Of a stretch of DNA of 64,000 bases, positions 35,572 through 47,200 are shown piece after piece. This DNA comes from Haliotis asinina (taxonomy: Eukaryota; Mollusca; Gastropoda; Lepetellida; Haliotidae), in the NCBI RefSeq assembly GCF_037392515.1, contig NC_090281.1, positions 54,786,753-54,850,752 of the forward strand, in the 5' to 3' direction. Below the pieces are notes generated by a model that had not been told where the DNA came from, ran no database searches, and was given only the letters and a program-made list of their open reading frames with translations. A program made the position numbers and the translations under genes. Numbering within the stretch: the stretch's first letter is position 1; every line of letters begins with the position of its first letter.

Positions 35572-37119
35572 TTATATATCCTCCTCATCTGAGGATATCT
35601 CGCGCACGTCCTCGTCCTGGACGTCCTCCTCGAGCTCCTGCAACAAGGCCTCCCCTCGCTCATCCTGTCTGTCTCCACACTCCCGAATAACCTCTCTGAC
35701 ATTGTCAGCAAGGTGTTTGATGGACGAGTGTTCCTTCTCAAACTGTCCCTCCTTTGCTTTTACAACTGCAGCGTTCACGTGGTCCTGCGCAAGATCAAGG
35801 ACGCCCCTATATTTGAACAACACGGACTTTGCCACGTGGTAGAACATCAGTCTTCTTTTGTCCAACAGAACCGGGAGTCTGTCAATCAAAGTTAGGCAAG
35901 ATTCAGCATTCTGAATATCCTCCACGCTTGGTGTGTATCCCGTTATTGTCCCAGCATCCACGCGGATTCCAAGGTAACAGAAAACCATTTTGAGATACAA
36001 CATCCTCGTATAGTCCTCTCGCACATCTGGCACCTCCTCAGCGAAGTGAACATTGATGGCTTCATCGAGTCTTCTAATTATTTTCATTTTCAGTTCCGGA
36101 GTTGGATTCTTTTCAAACAGCTGCATGAGGAGGTTGACCTCAATGTATAACACCATCCCAGTGTCTTTGCACGGTTGGATAAACTCGGAATGGGACTTGG
36201 CGACGTTTAACTCTTTTAACCCATCTTCTATAGGCTTCCTAGTGGCTATGGCCGATCCCTTTCTTGATAGGTAAAGCATGCTGGATGCTAAAGGGTTAGT
36301 TGTGTAAGGAATTGTCTTTTCCATCTTAAGGAACACGTCTTCGTCGGGAACTATTCTGTTTGACACCTTTTTCCGACCGACTATCGCATCCAGTAGAGCA
36401 AATTTGATATCAGGGTTCTTTTTGTGACGTTTGGACATTGCTTTGATGAATCGTTCAAACTTCCCAACTGCACCATCATGGGACAACACTTTAAGATGAT
36501 GTTGTATTCGAACTATCCTCTTCTTTTCATTGTTAACAATGTTGATACGATTTGGTTGTTTGCACACTGGACAGAGTAAACATTTATTTGATACACTTTC
36601 ACGGTCAGATTGTTCGATGCTTTTTCCTTCAAGTTCACACTGCGGGGCATGTTCAAGGAGAACCGTTTTTACGGCCTCGTTGTTCCTTGTGGTATGATCT
36701 CGTGGCTCAATCCGTAATCTCTTCCCATTGGTCACATTGTCTAACTGTCTTCTCTTACGTCCGCGCGCAAAACTTCGACTTCCATCAGGAAGCAAAGACT
36801 CGTCTTCATTGGGGTCATCGGACTTTGTTCTGTTCTGTATGTCAAGTACCTTCCTTTTAATCAGTTCCGCTAAATGTGTATGGCACTCTTTGTACATCAG
36901 ACCTTCAATAAATGTTGAAAATGAACACTTTTTTCGAACGAGTTCCAGGAAGTATCGTCGACATGTTCTTTTATCTCGAATACTTTCGAGTCTATCAATA
37001 TTCGCTAAGTTTAAACACTTCCTCTGAAACAAGAAGTCTATCATTATTTCCCAGGGATCGAGGTCGTCCATCAGTGTCAAGTGTAGTTCTTGAAGAGCTT
37101 CCCGCTGTATGTTGTCCAT
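35572..37119 (-). CDS. CARD-domain protein with basic linker, Cys/His cluster and helical C-terminal half
   Basis: A single uninterrupted frame of 515 codons ending in TAA. I chose the ATG at 37119 because the context is AACATGG and no ATG lies further upstream in the frame. Residues 4-88 fit a caspase recruitment domain: DLDPWEIMIDFLF, then NIDRLESIRDKRTCRRYFLE and FIEGL...HLAELI, the usual pattern of six amphipathic helices. CARDs join proteins of death-fold signalling (caspases, NOD- and RIG-I-like pathways) by homotypic contact. Residues 120-136 are strongly basic (RKRRQ...GKRLR), a likely bipartite nuclear signal. C180, C183 and C186 with H207, H208 and H214 could bind zinc. The second half is helical and TPR-like (for example EDIQNAESCLTLIDRL) and ends in an acidic tail (EEDVQDEDVREISSDEED). 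No protease, kinase or NACHT motif is visible, so it looks like an adaptor or regulator. The CARD call is firm; the rest is inference. Confidence 0.87.
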   Translation of the reverse strand: MDNIQREALQELHLTLMDDLDPWEIMIDFLFQRKCLNLANIDRLESIRDKRTCRRYFLELVRKKCSFSTFIEGLMYKECHTHLAELIKRKVLDIQNRTKSDDPNEDESLLPDGSRSFARGRKRRQLDNVTNGKRLRIEPRDHTTRNNEAVKTVLLEHAPQCELEGKSIEQSDRESVSNKCLLCPVCKQPNRINIVNNEKKRIVRIQHHLKVLSHDGAVGKFERFIKAMSKRHKKNPDIKFALLDAIVGRKKVSNRIVPDEDVFLKMEKTIPYTTNPLASSMLYLSRKGSAIATRKPIEDGLKELNVAKSHSEFIQPCKDTGMVLYIEVNLLMQLFEKNPTPELKMKIIRRLDEAINVHFAEEVPDVREDYTRMLYLKMVFCYLGIRVDAGTITGYTPSVEDIQNAESCLTLIDRLPVLLDKRRLMFYHVAKSVLFKYRGVLDLAQDHVNAAVVKAKEGQFEKEHSSIKHLADNVREVIRECGDRQDERGEALLQELEEDVQDEDVREISSDEEDI

Positions 37120-38028
37120 GTTCACAGCCTCTTCCTCCGACTTTGAATGGTACAATGGCAAATAAACAGTACGACATCTTCTAGATCAGCCCGCCATCTT
37201 CAGATTTCAGTATGATTCGGGTCGGTCTTTAAAATGAAAGTAAGGACATATTATTCGATATACATGGCACAATTAGCATATGCTCAACAGCAAAAAGAAA
37301 CCCAAGTTTCGAAAACAATGAAATCTCAAAAACGTAAGCGTTCGTGTTAATGTCTTGAGACGTTGTCTTGAGAACAAACGTTGCGCTTCTTTTGCTGTTC
37401 AGTATATATTACTGTAGGCGAGATGCGTAGCGTTAGATTTTGCACATTTCCCGTTACTCATGACATATTAGCCTGTGCTGTTCAAACAGTTTATGGTTCA
37501 TATCTTAACGTACAATAGTTGCATCGTTTGGGGATATGTTCCGAAAAATCTAAACTATTTCCATCCCAACAAAGAAGATTTTCTTTCAGTTTGCCTTCTC
37601 AGAAAACAACACAAGAATGATGTGAGAGGTAGTTTTACTTAAGGACTTGTGGTTCATTTAGACACTTGCAAGAACTTCATTTTCAACTTCCATGAAAATG
37701 TAAAAGACTTGTCTTTCTTTGAACTATTGAACTGCCAATACTACAGGATTAAATTACTGAATTTTAAATAGTACAACATACATTTGCTAAACTGTATTTT
37801 AATGAAACGTGCAGTTACAAGAGAGTGTTTCTTGCCTTTGTGATAGTTGTTGCAGCATAGGTATTAGTACTCCACTGTCCAGTTGTGACAAGATAACATA
37901 CACCAACCAAGGCAGCAAGTCTGAACACCTGACTTCGTTAGACGTCTTCACGTCAAACATGTTCAGTTCTAATTATAACATGAATATTTACAAGGAAATA
38001 TCACCAGCAACAACACCAGAAGTAACTA

Positions 38029-38073
<45 letters not shown>

Positions 38074-38976
38074 CAGCAGTAGTAGTAGTAGAAGAAGAAG
38101 AAGAATCCCTCCTCAGTATGATGGGAGTTGAATGCCATATTATATCGATCTACAATGCAGAATACAGTAAACCATGTACCGGAACCAACGTCGTCCGTTG
38201 ACTGTACCCCGAGGAAGTATTCGGCAGTACCCCTCCTCCGGCCTTCACTAGCTGGTGTCACTAGACAGGACTTGTCCTCATCATGCCATCATGTCCGCTT
38301 CCAAATCTTCGTGAATTCAGTTCTTACCTCCGCCATGTTTGCCACATATCACCCTCAGCCTTCCCTGAACGAAGAACAATCGAGGTGTGTTTCAGTCGGA
38401 CTACAATCACATCAGTTATCAGCACAAGATAAGACAAACGCATGTGTTTTCTCCTGTAAAATTTATCTAAATTATAATGATCACATTACCCCCGTGCTTT
38501 CTTTCAATATCGGTTTCGCTGGAATTTCCATGTTTCTGTTTTTAGCGTAGTTTCTTCAGATGGTAGTCCCTTAGTTACATGACGCTCAATACGTTAATTT
38601 AGTGTGTCGTAAGCGGCGTCTCCACGCTTTGGTGGCTTTGAATGAGTGTCTCGCCTCAGTTTGCAGAGAGCGGTTGGGACCTTATGCGACATGTATCTCA
38701 CAAACATGTGCCGTCTCAGTGACGAAAACTACAGAAGGATTTACAAGAGGCCAGATGTTACATGTCAAGCTAGTCATATATCCGTGATATTATTTAACAC
38801 GCGTCTGACATCCAGGAAACCTGCTGGGTCCCATTCAGTGTTGATGTGAGTTTACTCATATAACCTCGTAACATGAGAGATAAAATGTTGTAATATGAAA
38901 TGATTGGACGGATCTTTAAGTGTTTTGAATAATAATCTTTTCAGAGGCTGCCAACACCTTAAACTAGTACTTTTCG
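37120..38976. other. 5' flank of the CARD gene; no other gene assigned
   Basis: On the minus strand, just upstream of the CARD start, the sequence GAAGATGGCGGGCTGA at about 37189-37204 resembles a 5' leader with a tiny upstream open frame. Further upstream, at about 38329-38340 on the minus strand, AACATGGCGGAGGTAAGAAC has the look of a start codon followed directly by a splice donor. I could not connect it to an exon. Confidence 0.35.
38026..38105. repeat. Trinucleotide repeat (AGT)n followed by (AGA)n
   Basis: About 20 GTA/TAG units with one CAG interruption pass into five GAA units. It reads as poly-Val/Glu or poly-Tyr/Phe depending on strand; I regard this as a microsatellite and not coding. 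Confidence 0.95.
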
Positions 38977-39140
38977 GTGAGTGAGTAAGCTTTTTTTCGC
39001 CGTCTTTGGCAATATTCCAGCAATGTCACGGCGGGGGACACAAAAAGTGAGCTTCAAACATTGCACCCATGTAAGAAATCGAACCCGGGTCTTAGCCTTG
39101 ACGAGCGAAGGCTTTAACCACTAGGCTACCCCCACCGCCC
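38977..39140 (-). mobile_element. SINE-A copy
   Basis: Tail GGTGAGTGAG and TTTTTTTCGCCGTCTTTGGC at the left, then ACGGCGGGGGACAC. The head in reverse is AAGAAATCGAACCCGGGTCT, then AACCACTAGGCTACCCCCAC. Confidence 0.9.
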
Positions 39141-40775
39141 GGGACATTTTTCGGGACAATGGCAGGCTAAACAGAAACAGTAACATATTTCCTGCAGACA
39201 TATCCAACATTATCAAAATGACCTAATGGTGTTCGCACCGATGTCCTTTATACTATTATATATTAATTTTTCTATATTCCTTCATATATCAAAGTTCATA
39301 TCACTCCTTTTATCAATTCTGATATAAGCGTTAACTAGTATTTACGAACAGTCAGGTGGTGTTCGGGATTCAGAGGTTTAAGGCTCTCAGTAGTGAGACC
39401 TCATTTTACAACGTGATTCCGCCCCTGTTAAACGATGTAAGCTGCGACACTGCTCAAACACTGTCCTTTCACTTGCTACATTCTGAAAATGATTGTAACA
39501 GTTAAAACATCACAAGGTGCAGCTGCTATTTTACTACTAACTATTTGGTTTACGTGGTACATATTGTCATAAAACGTCCACTTTAACAGTTATGGGTATC
39601 TGATCTTCCTTGTATATTGTATTAAATGTTTATGAAGACGCACAACAATATCCTTTTATATGCGACGAGAGGGGTGTAGGGGTGGGTAGGTGGGGGTTGG
39701 GTGTCGGCTGCCGGTCACCTCAAAACCCTCTACCCAACCCACCCGTACCACTTCCTCACGTGTTATGAAGCGTAGAACCCACAATAAGTATATTTACGTG
39801 GTTCATGAATTACGTGTTAACATTTTCAAATACTGAACAGAAAAAAACAAATAAAAAAATTAAATAAATAAATAAGTAAATAAAAAAGATTAAAACCCGC
39901 AAGTTTCGAAAAGAATGCAATCTCACAGTGTTCATGCTTTTGTCTTCTAAAACTTTACAAAAAGCCAGAGTTGCTGTTTAGTGTATTACACCAGTACCCC
40001 AAGCCCAAAAGACACAAAGACACAAACCCCATTCAGTCCGAAAGACCTCCTATGCAACACTCAGCGCTTTGTTTGTTAATAAAGTGAGTTAAGTGAGTTA
40101 AGTCCTCCACTGTACCCAGCAATATTCCAGCTATTTGGCGGCTTGTCAATAAAGTTCCGTTAACATTTCCTGTGGTCATTTTCTTGTTTTTCGCAACGAC
40201 ATAACGTGACACAAGTGTTGACATATCCGTGCATTGAAGAATTACCTCCCTTCTGTGTCAAGGCCTCCCAGTAAAAGGTTCGAATCCCAGATGTATAAAC
40301 TGGTCGGAAGCACGCTGCACTAACCTCAAAATGAATAAGTCTATGAACATGAAGCAGAAACACGGCCACGTCAATGACAGATCTTCAAACTGGTGCTCAT
40401 CATAAACTAACGGTATTTACTTCTGGCTCAGGTTCCTCAGTGCAACGCGAGCTCCTTAAGCTGAGGTGATCGGGGGTAGAGCTGTTAATTACACGCCACG
40501 TATATCTTAGCTGTCTGGAAGTGTCTGCTTCATCAACGCTGAAGGTGGGGCGATAGAAGGAGAACCCATCTTAACAAGCCTCTATACAAATATTTGCGAT
40601 GTGAACTGTTCAACCTTCTTCAGCTGCACAAACTGATTTGCTTTGTGGCGTTTCATTCGATGTTTGTCAACTTTACCTACTGAGGGTAAAGTCGGAGTCG
40701 GGATACGTATGTAACTGTTCGGGCCTGCTATGTATGTGTTGTTTATGTCAGGTAACAAAAGCTGTAATCGTCGTA
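39141..40775. other. No gene; G-rich tract and SINE-B trace
   Basis: A G-rich stretch at 39669-39710 (GAGGGGTGTAGGGGTGGGTA and following) and an A-rich tract near 39840-39890 stand out. At 40085-40150 GCAATATTCCAGCTATTTGG marks a SINE-B tail fragment on the minus strand. No exon is supportable. Confidence 0.45.
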
Positions 40776-40934
40776 AGGGCGGTGGGGTAGCCTTGTGGTT
40801 AAAGAGATTGCTCGTCGTGTTGAAGACCCAGGTTCGATTCTCCACACTGGTATAGTGTGTGAAACCCGTTTCTGATGTCCCCCGCCGAGATGTTGCTGGA
40901 ATATTGCTAAAAGCGGCGTAAAACCATAATCACT
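40776..40934 (+). mobile_element. SINE-A copy
   Basis: GGCGGTGGGGTAGCCTTGTG with GGTTAAAG (A-box side), CCCAGGTTCGATTCTCCACA (B box), then ATATTGCTAAAAGCGGCGTA and ATCACTCACTAATT. Confidence 0.92.
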
Positions 40935-40989
40935 CACTAATTCTAATCCGGTTGGAGATCTGGTTAGGAGCCTGTTGTGGCCGTTTCCG

Positions 40990-41110
40990 GTGCGTAGATC
41001 GATGGTCATGCTGTCGTTCCCACGATTGTTTTGTTCAGACCCGATTATATATAGATCTTCGCCATATAGCCAGATTATTACTGAGTGAAGCGTTGAACAA
41101 CAAACAAACA
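40990..41110 (+). mobile_element. SINE-B fragment (3' half)
   Basis: GTGCGTAGATCGATGGTCAT, GATTGTTTTGTTCAGACCCG and the end CTGAGTGAAGCGTTGAACAA. The tail carries AACAAACAAACA in place of CTCACTCACT, as in the copies at 41265 and 41770, and so may belong to a separate subfamily. Confidence 0.8.
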
Positions 41111-41264
41111 AATCATATCATAGTTCCTCTACAAATGAACGGCTTCACTGACAACGTAAAATACAACAAAAGTCACATGAATTACAAACCCTACTTCAAG
41201 TGTTGTAGGTTTGTTTCCTTCACTTTATTACCCGTGAAGATCCAAGTCAGAATTGATCTTCAGT

Positions 41265-41475
41265 AGCCCATGCTTGTCGTAAGAGGCGTCTAATGGGATC
41301 GGTTGTCCAGGTTCGCTGATTTAGTTGGCATTGTGTCATTGTATCTCGACAGCGTAGATCGATGCTCATGCTGTGGATCACTGGATTGTCTTGTTCAAAC
41401 CCTATAATTCACAGACCGTCTTCGTATGAATTATCTGGAATATTGGTGAGTGCGGCGTTGGGCAACAAAGTAACC
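41265..41475 (+). mobile_element. SINE-B copy, AAC-tail subtype
   Basis: GCCCATGCTTGTCGTAAGAG, GCGTCTAATGGGATCGG, GTAGATCGATGCTCATGCTG, GGATTGTCTTGTTCAAACCC, then TGAGTGCGGCGTTGGGCAAC. The extreme head is lost. Confidence 0.85.
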
Positions 41476-41769
41476 AATGTTCTGTAAGTAATTTAGAATT
41501 CAGTTAAACAGACCCTGGCGTTCTCAGAGTTTCTTTGTTATTAACGCGCACCCTGCATTTGTTCCACGATGCCTTGTGTCGACCATGTTTGGAAGACCTG
41601 ACCACCTGATCTCGTTAGTCGCCTCCTCAGACATGGTTGCAGAAGACTTATTCAAGCCCGGATCATCTCGGTGCAATCGTCCAAATAAATATAATCCGGA
41701 TTAATATAGTCAGGGTAAATATAATCAGATCATGAGTATGTAGTAATGACAATTTGATCCCACAAACAC

Positions 41770-41920
41770 GAATAACACATGTCACCGTATCCTATCTGGG
41801 TAGATCGATGCTCACGATGCTTATCACAGGATTGTCTGGTCCAGGATTTACAGACCACCGCCATATATTTGAAATATTGCTGAGTGCGGGATTCAACAAC
41901 AAACAAACACGCCAGACAGC
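41770..41920 (+). mobile_element. SINE-B copy, AAC-tail subtype, 5'-truncated
   Basis: ACACATGTCACCGTATCCTA, TAGATCGATGCTCACGATGC, ATTGTCTGGTCCAGGATTTA, then TGAGTGCGGGATTCAACAAC and AAACAAACA. A reverse-oriented SINE-B scrap precedes it at about 41590-41670 (CTCGTTAGTCGCCTCCTCAG). Confidence 0.83.
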
Positions 41921-43710
41921 ACATTACCAGATAATAATGCTTATGTACGCCTGCAAGTTAATATGACTCGAATCTCGGTTCGCCCGCCTCGGTTCTTGTC
42001 AGCAAAAAATCCTAGCTGGCGAGTTTAACCGAAGTGGTACACGTTTGAGAGCATTACTCCGGGCTTCCATCCCTCATTAAGCAGACGTGATGTCATATAA
42101 AATACTGTTTAAAGCGGCGTTAATCCAAATCCAAGAAATCATTAAACGGACTGTACGTTTTTAATACGTCGACGTACAAAGACCAAAGATCTCTTGTTCC
42201 ATGCATACATATTACATACATTGTCCCTGAATGAATGCAACCATGCATAAACCTGCTCAAGGGTTAAAGTTAAGTACCGATAGAAGCTCAAGACTTGTAA
42301 AAGAAATGCTGTTGAGAAGCAATGAGTTGGGGATTAATATATTCAAATTATTTCGTTTAAATCGTACATTTCAGATGACTGTATGGAATCGTTAAATATT
42401 TAACAATGTTCATTGTATGTTTAACAATATGTTATAATTAGTCTGATCGACAGCATTGTTTTCACTAATGCCTTTCATTACGGCAACAGTGAATATATAA
42501 TTCAAACTTGTTCAAACACAAAACTGACCCCATAGTGTAATCCAGTGCTGAGTAAGTATGTAAGGAGATTTGTACTGTTACAAACAAAGGCTACTAATAC
42601 ACGATCATCCTGACTACTTGATTAGAGATCGGCGATTTCAATAATCCGCACAGGCGAAACAGGCTCCGGACTGCCAGTAGGATGAGAGTGGAAGGTTTAC
42701 AGTTACTAAGCAGGTCGAACCACGCAACATGGACACGCTGACCAGTAGTTGTGGTCAAACAGTCCACGACCACAAGACATGGAAACTGTCCAGTCCTGGG
42801 GCATACTGACCCGAGATTGATAACAGTCACAATCTTGGAATTTTGGATATTTGTCAAGATCGCGTTCTACCTGTGAAGTTAAAGTATAATCTGTTTTCCA
42901 AAGTGTGAGATTTATTCCACAATTGTCCTCTGTGAAGAATGCGACAGGTGAGATACAGGTTAATTACACTTCCACACAACGTTTAAGACTTTGTTGGACT
43001 GTATCTGGAGTTAAACAGCGCTGCCAAGAAATCGACGATACCCACTGAGAACTGCTGAGGCGAAGGAATGCCTACCTGGTCCGTATAGGTGTAATTACGT
43101 CTTTGATCTGTTTCATGGGGACATACTGAAATTGTCCGTTTTCTAACGTCACAAGATAAGTTTGTAATATCGGCTTGTAGACCGGCTAGGGTAAACTGAC
43201 AGTGTTTGTGTTGATGTGTTCTGCTTGTGTCCCCTGGGATCCTAAATATGAACAGCGACAGTTTTCTTTGATGTCTTGGTCAGTAATTACTTTCTTATCT
43301 TAAACTGGCCATATATACGCTATTGTTTCAAGAATAAGTTTCTGGACAGTGATTTCGAACAGTGTTCCACTGCTTGTTCTGCTTGTTTAAACGTGAAGTG
43401 GAAGTTATCACCTGCACTTGTTTGATAGTTTATTTGGCTAATTATGCAAGCGTTCTTCATAACCTGGGTTTATAGACATTGGAAGATTCAACCCTGAATA
43501 ATACACCAATGGGTCGACTGTCGGTGTATTTTCAACAAGTAATACCCTTTGCAATAAATCAACCTGTGGCGGTATTTCTATGGAGGATTGATCATGCGTG
43601 ACGTTTCATTAACGATACCCCAAATCGCATTACTGACGAGCTTGTAGACCCAGTGTACGAGCAGACGACAGGTGTGTGGCCAAGCGTGACTAAATTGATT
43701 CGTGGAGGAA
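41921..43710. other. No gene recognised; 5' flank of the six-exon gene
   Basis: A weak SINE-A-like phrase occurs near 42080-42125. No exon upstream of 43711 could be supported. The reading frame of exon 1 has a stop (TGA at 43696) just before its first ATG, which supports 43711 as the start unless another leader exon is spliced on. Confidence 0.4.
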
Positions 43711-44246
43711 ATGATTATGTACTGGTCAGTTATGGATGGAAAAGAAGGCACAACCCCACGTTCCGATTTCTGGCAGCCGTCTGCACGTTCAGATGCCGTG
43801 CCGATGTCGTCACGGTCTGGAAGAGGTCGTCAGGAACCCGACAGAGCATCTGTTGAGTGTAATGACATGATTCAAGACTTAGGTCAACCAGCTCCGATGA
43901 TGATAGACAGCTACCTTCAACGCCTGGACTCTGTCGCGAGGTCCGATGAAGAGTCGTGGGAGACAACTCAGGTTCAGAGCTTCCGGGAACCGGACACGGC
44001 AAGGGAGGGTTCCGAGTCTGTCCGAACTCCCAAACAAAAATGGCCTTCGTATCACGCCCCAGCAAATGGACTTCGGATTATCACGTGGGACGAGTTTTTA
44101 GAGACACCAGACATGTTAAATGGATATTTTGTCTTGGAGAAAAGCGGGTATATCAGTCATGATCCTTCCAAGGTGAACGTCTTCTTCCATGATGCCCGGA
44201 TGATGCATTCAAATATTGGTTCTCTCTCCCCAAACGGGAAGTCATG
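43711..44246 (+). CDS. Exon 1 of the six-exon gene
   Basis: 178 codons plus two bases. The donor is TG|GTAAGT. It covers the disordered N-terminus and the first part of the folded region (HDARMMHSNIGSLSPNGKS, then a Trp split across the intron). Confidence 0.8.
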
Positions 44247-47200
44247 GTAAGTAACACAAATTGTGATATAATCTACTGCTGAAAAAGAGCATGATATCAT
44301 ATGATGTCCATCTTTCCGCATCTCTCGACTCCCCACCGATATTCTCCCAAAAGCCATGTACAAGCATAGCCAGCCTTTCTTTTCGCATTAAGATGATGGT
44401 TAGCATTAGGTCTTTGCAACTCATTTATACCTGTCCCACGATACCATTAACAGGGAAATGTATTCAGGCTCGCTGACATTGTTGTTGTATGTCATCGCAC
44501 TCCATAGGCATGGGCCGATGCTCTTGATGTCAGTCATTGGTCCAGACACGAATATTTCCAGACCTTTGTCATATAGCTGAAATCTTGCTGAGGGCCTCAG
44601 ACATATACATACACATTTTTCACTGAGGGGTACCTAATAAGAGGGGAGGAAGGGTTGTGAAGTGGAAACTAAAAATTAGTGTATCTTGCGGTCCAAATCC
44701 TTGCTGTCCATAAAAGGAGATTACTGTCACTCCGGAGGTCATTTCAGAGTGTTGTGTCTATCTCGCATACTTCTAGATAGCTCGTCCATAAACCTTTATC
44801 GATTACATGCCCTGCTGATCATGTTCACAGCTAAACTTGTCATGCATCTGAAATCCTCTGAGCAAATGTTGTTGTGGTCTCTGATAATAATATGCTACTG
44901 CTTTGTCGAGATTCAAACACTAGTTTTTGAACTGCGAACATCGTGTGATAAAAGCTTGCTTATGTCCTACCAGCCCGTGTCATACAGGGGTTATCTGATC
45001 AATGTGTTGCTGGATATATCATTCTATGTTTGTTGGTTATTTTGTCCTCCTCTGTCTAAATACGTTGTTGGTAATAAACTTCTGGAACAAAACAGACACA
45101 CGTAAGCTGTGTAAGTTGAATTGGGGATGTTTCAGTTGGTCTCTGTTCCTTCTGGCTCATGCTCAGGACGATCAATGCATATGAAAGTTTCAATACGGTG
45201 TATAGATCAGGATGATCTATGCTTCATATATTTAAGTTTTAGTACAGTGTGTTTCAGGATGATCTATGCTCTATATATGGATGCTTCAGGATGGTCTAGT
45301 GAGTGAGTGAGTGAGTTTAGTTTTACGCCGCATTCAGGTGTATTCCAGCTATATTGGTGGCGGTCTGTAAATAATCGAGTCTGGACCAGACAATCCAGTG
45401 CTCAACAACATGAACATCAATCTGCGCAGTAGGGAACCGATGATAAATGTCAACCAAATCAGCGAGTCTGACCACCCGATCCCGTTAGTCGCCTCTTACG
45501 ACAAGCAGGGTCGCCTTTTATGGTAAGCATGAGTTGCTGAAGGCCTATTCTACCCCGGGACCTTCACGTGTCTCAGTATGGTCTATGTTTCAGAATGATT
45601 TATGCTTCATGTATGGATGTTTCAGTATGGTCTATGTTTCAGGACTGTTTACGTAGAGGAGTACCAGGAGTTGAAGACAGTCCGGCGGTGGCTGACGGAA
45701 CGGATATCGGTGCTGGTGGTGACGTTACTCAACAGGAACCAGCAGCGATTGGGAGAATCAGGTGAGCTACAGCTGTCACTATCGTGAACTCCGCTAACGT
45801 GCACGGCACACATAACCAGCATCCTTCCTTATGCATCAGTATTCGACACTTTAAGTATTTGGCTACACCTACCCCCGATCTGATATGAACGGGGGTGATG
45901 GGGTAGGGTAATGGCTAACGCGTTCGCTCGTCACGCTGAAGTTTCGGCTCAATGTGTGGAGTCCATTCCTTGTGTCACCCGTCATGATATTCCTGAAATA
46001 TTGCTAACAGTAGCGTAAAAACACTCACTCACGCATATCACGACAGGAGGCACCAGACATGGGTTTCAAACGTTGTACCTGGGAATGGAACCAAATTCTT
46101 CTGTGACGATTGGACGTTTCAACAAGCTGGTTACCCCATCGCCCCGATCGCCAACTAAAACTGGTCTAGGGTGTCACTATTCAAAGCGATCTTTGCGCTC
46201 AGGAGATGAAGCATATCATATATTAACATAGACCTACAACAAGCTTAGCACTTTTACGCCACCTTGTACCTTCCACGTCACTTACCCCAACAAATACCTC
46301 TTACGGTCAGTTGAAATACAGCCGAGCACCGTTGTGTCGAACTCCGATAACTCGATATCTCGGCTGTCTCAATATAATAGTGATTGTTCCGGAGAGTTAC
46401 ACGCCCCTACCAACACTTTCACGCAACTCAGCACCTGAGCAAATTTAGGTTATTATCAAACTCCCTTGTGTAATTTGACAACTAACTGTCAATCCTACCT
46501 TATACGGGACTAGTGTATATATATGAACTAATTATGATTGACTTAATGCTCTATAGAGCCAGGATCGAGGGGTAGTCCACAGGTCGGCCATTGTGAGACC
46601 TACACCCCGTACACCGCCAGCTCTGATATTCCCTGCAGACTGGCTCTATGTGCTGTGCTATTCTCTGTACATCTCTTCTTGTCCTTTTTCCCTTGTGAGA
46701 TATCTGGAGGTTTGTGCTGATACCTACCCGCTTGAGTTTGATCTACTGACTGGGGAAAATGTTTGTTTACATTTGTGTGACGTCACTGATAGTTCAAGAT
46801 TGACAAGCACTCTGTGCTATAACCACCTGATAACAGCAACTCTACCTGTAAGGAAACTGATTCCTTCAACGTTACATCTGTCAGGAGATATGGAACTCAA
46901 CACCGGCCCTATTGATGGTCTAGATGAGATGAGGAGGGACATTGTGAAACAGATAAAGGCGGGTGAGGATAGATTATCTATCAAAGATGACATCAGAGAT
47001 ATGAAATCTGACATCCACCAGCTCAAAGAGGACATAAACAGTAGTAAACAAGAGCAGGAAGTGATAAAACTAGATGTTGAGGCTTTGAATGACAGGACAG
47101 AGGGTATCGAAAAATACTTGGAAGAATTAGACACTAAACTGGAGGAGCAAGAGCAACGTTGCAGACGAAACAATGTCGTGCTGTATAATGTGCCAGAGAA

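Noticed and set aside
38001-38550. Frames of 86-140 codons around the AGT repeat
   Set aside because: Their length depends on the trinucleotide repeat, and opposing strands are open together.
44686-45105. 139-codon hydrophobic frame in intron 1
   Set aside because: The hydrophobicity follows from T-rich sequence. It cannot be joined in phase to exons 1 and 2, which already fit each other.
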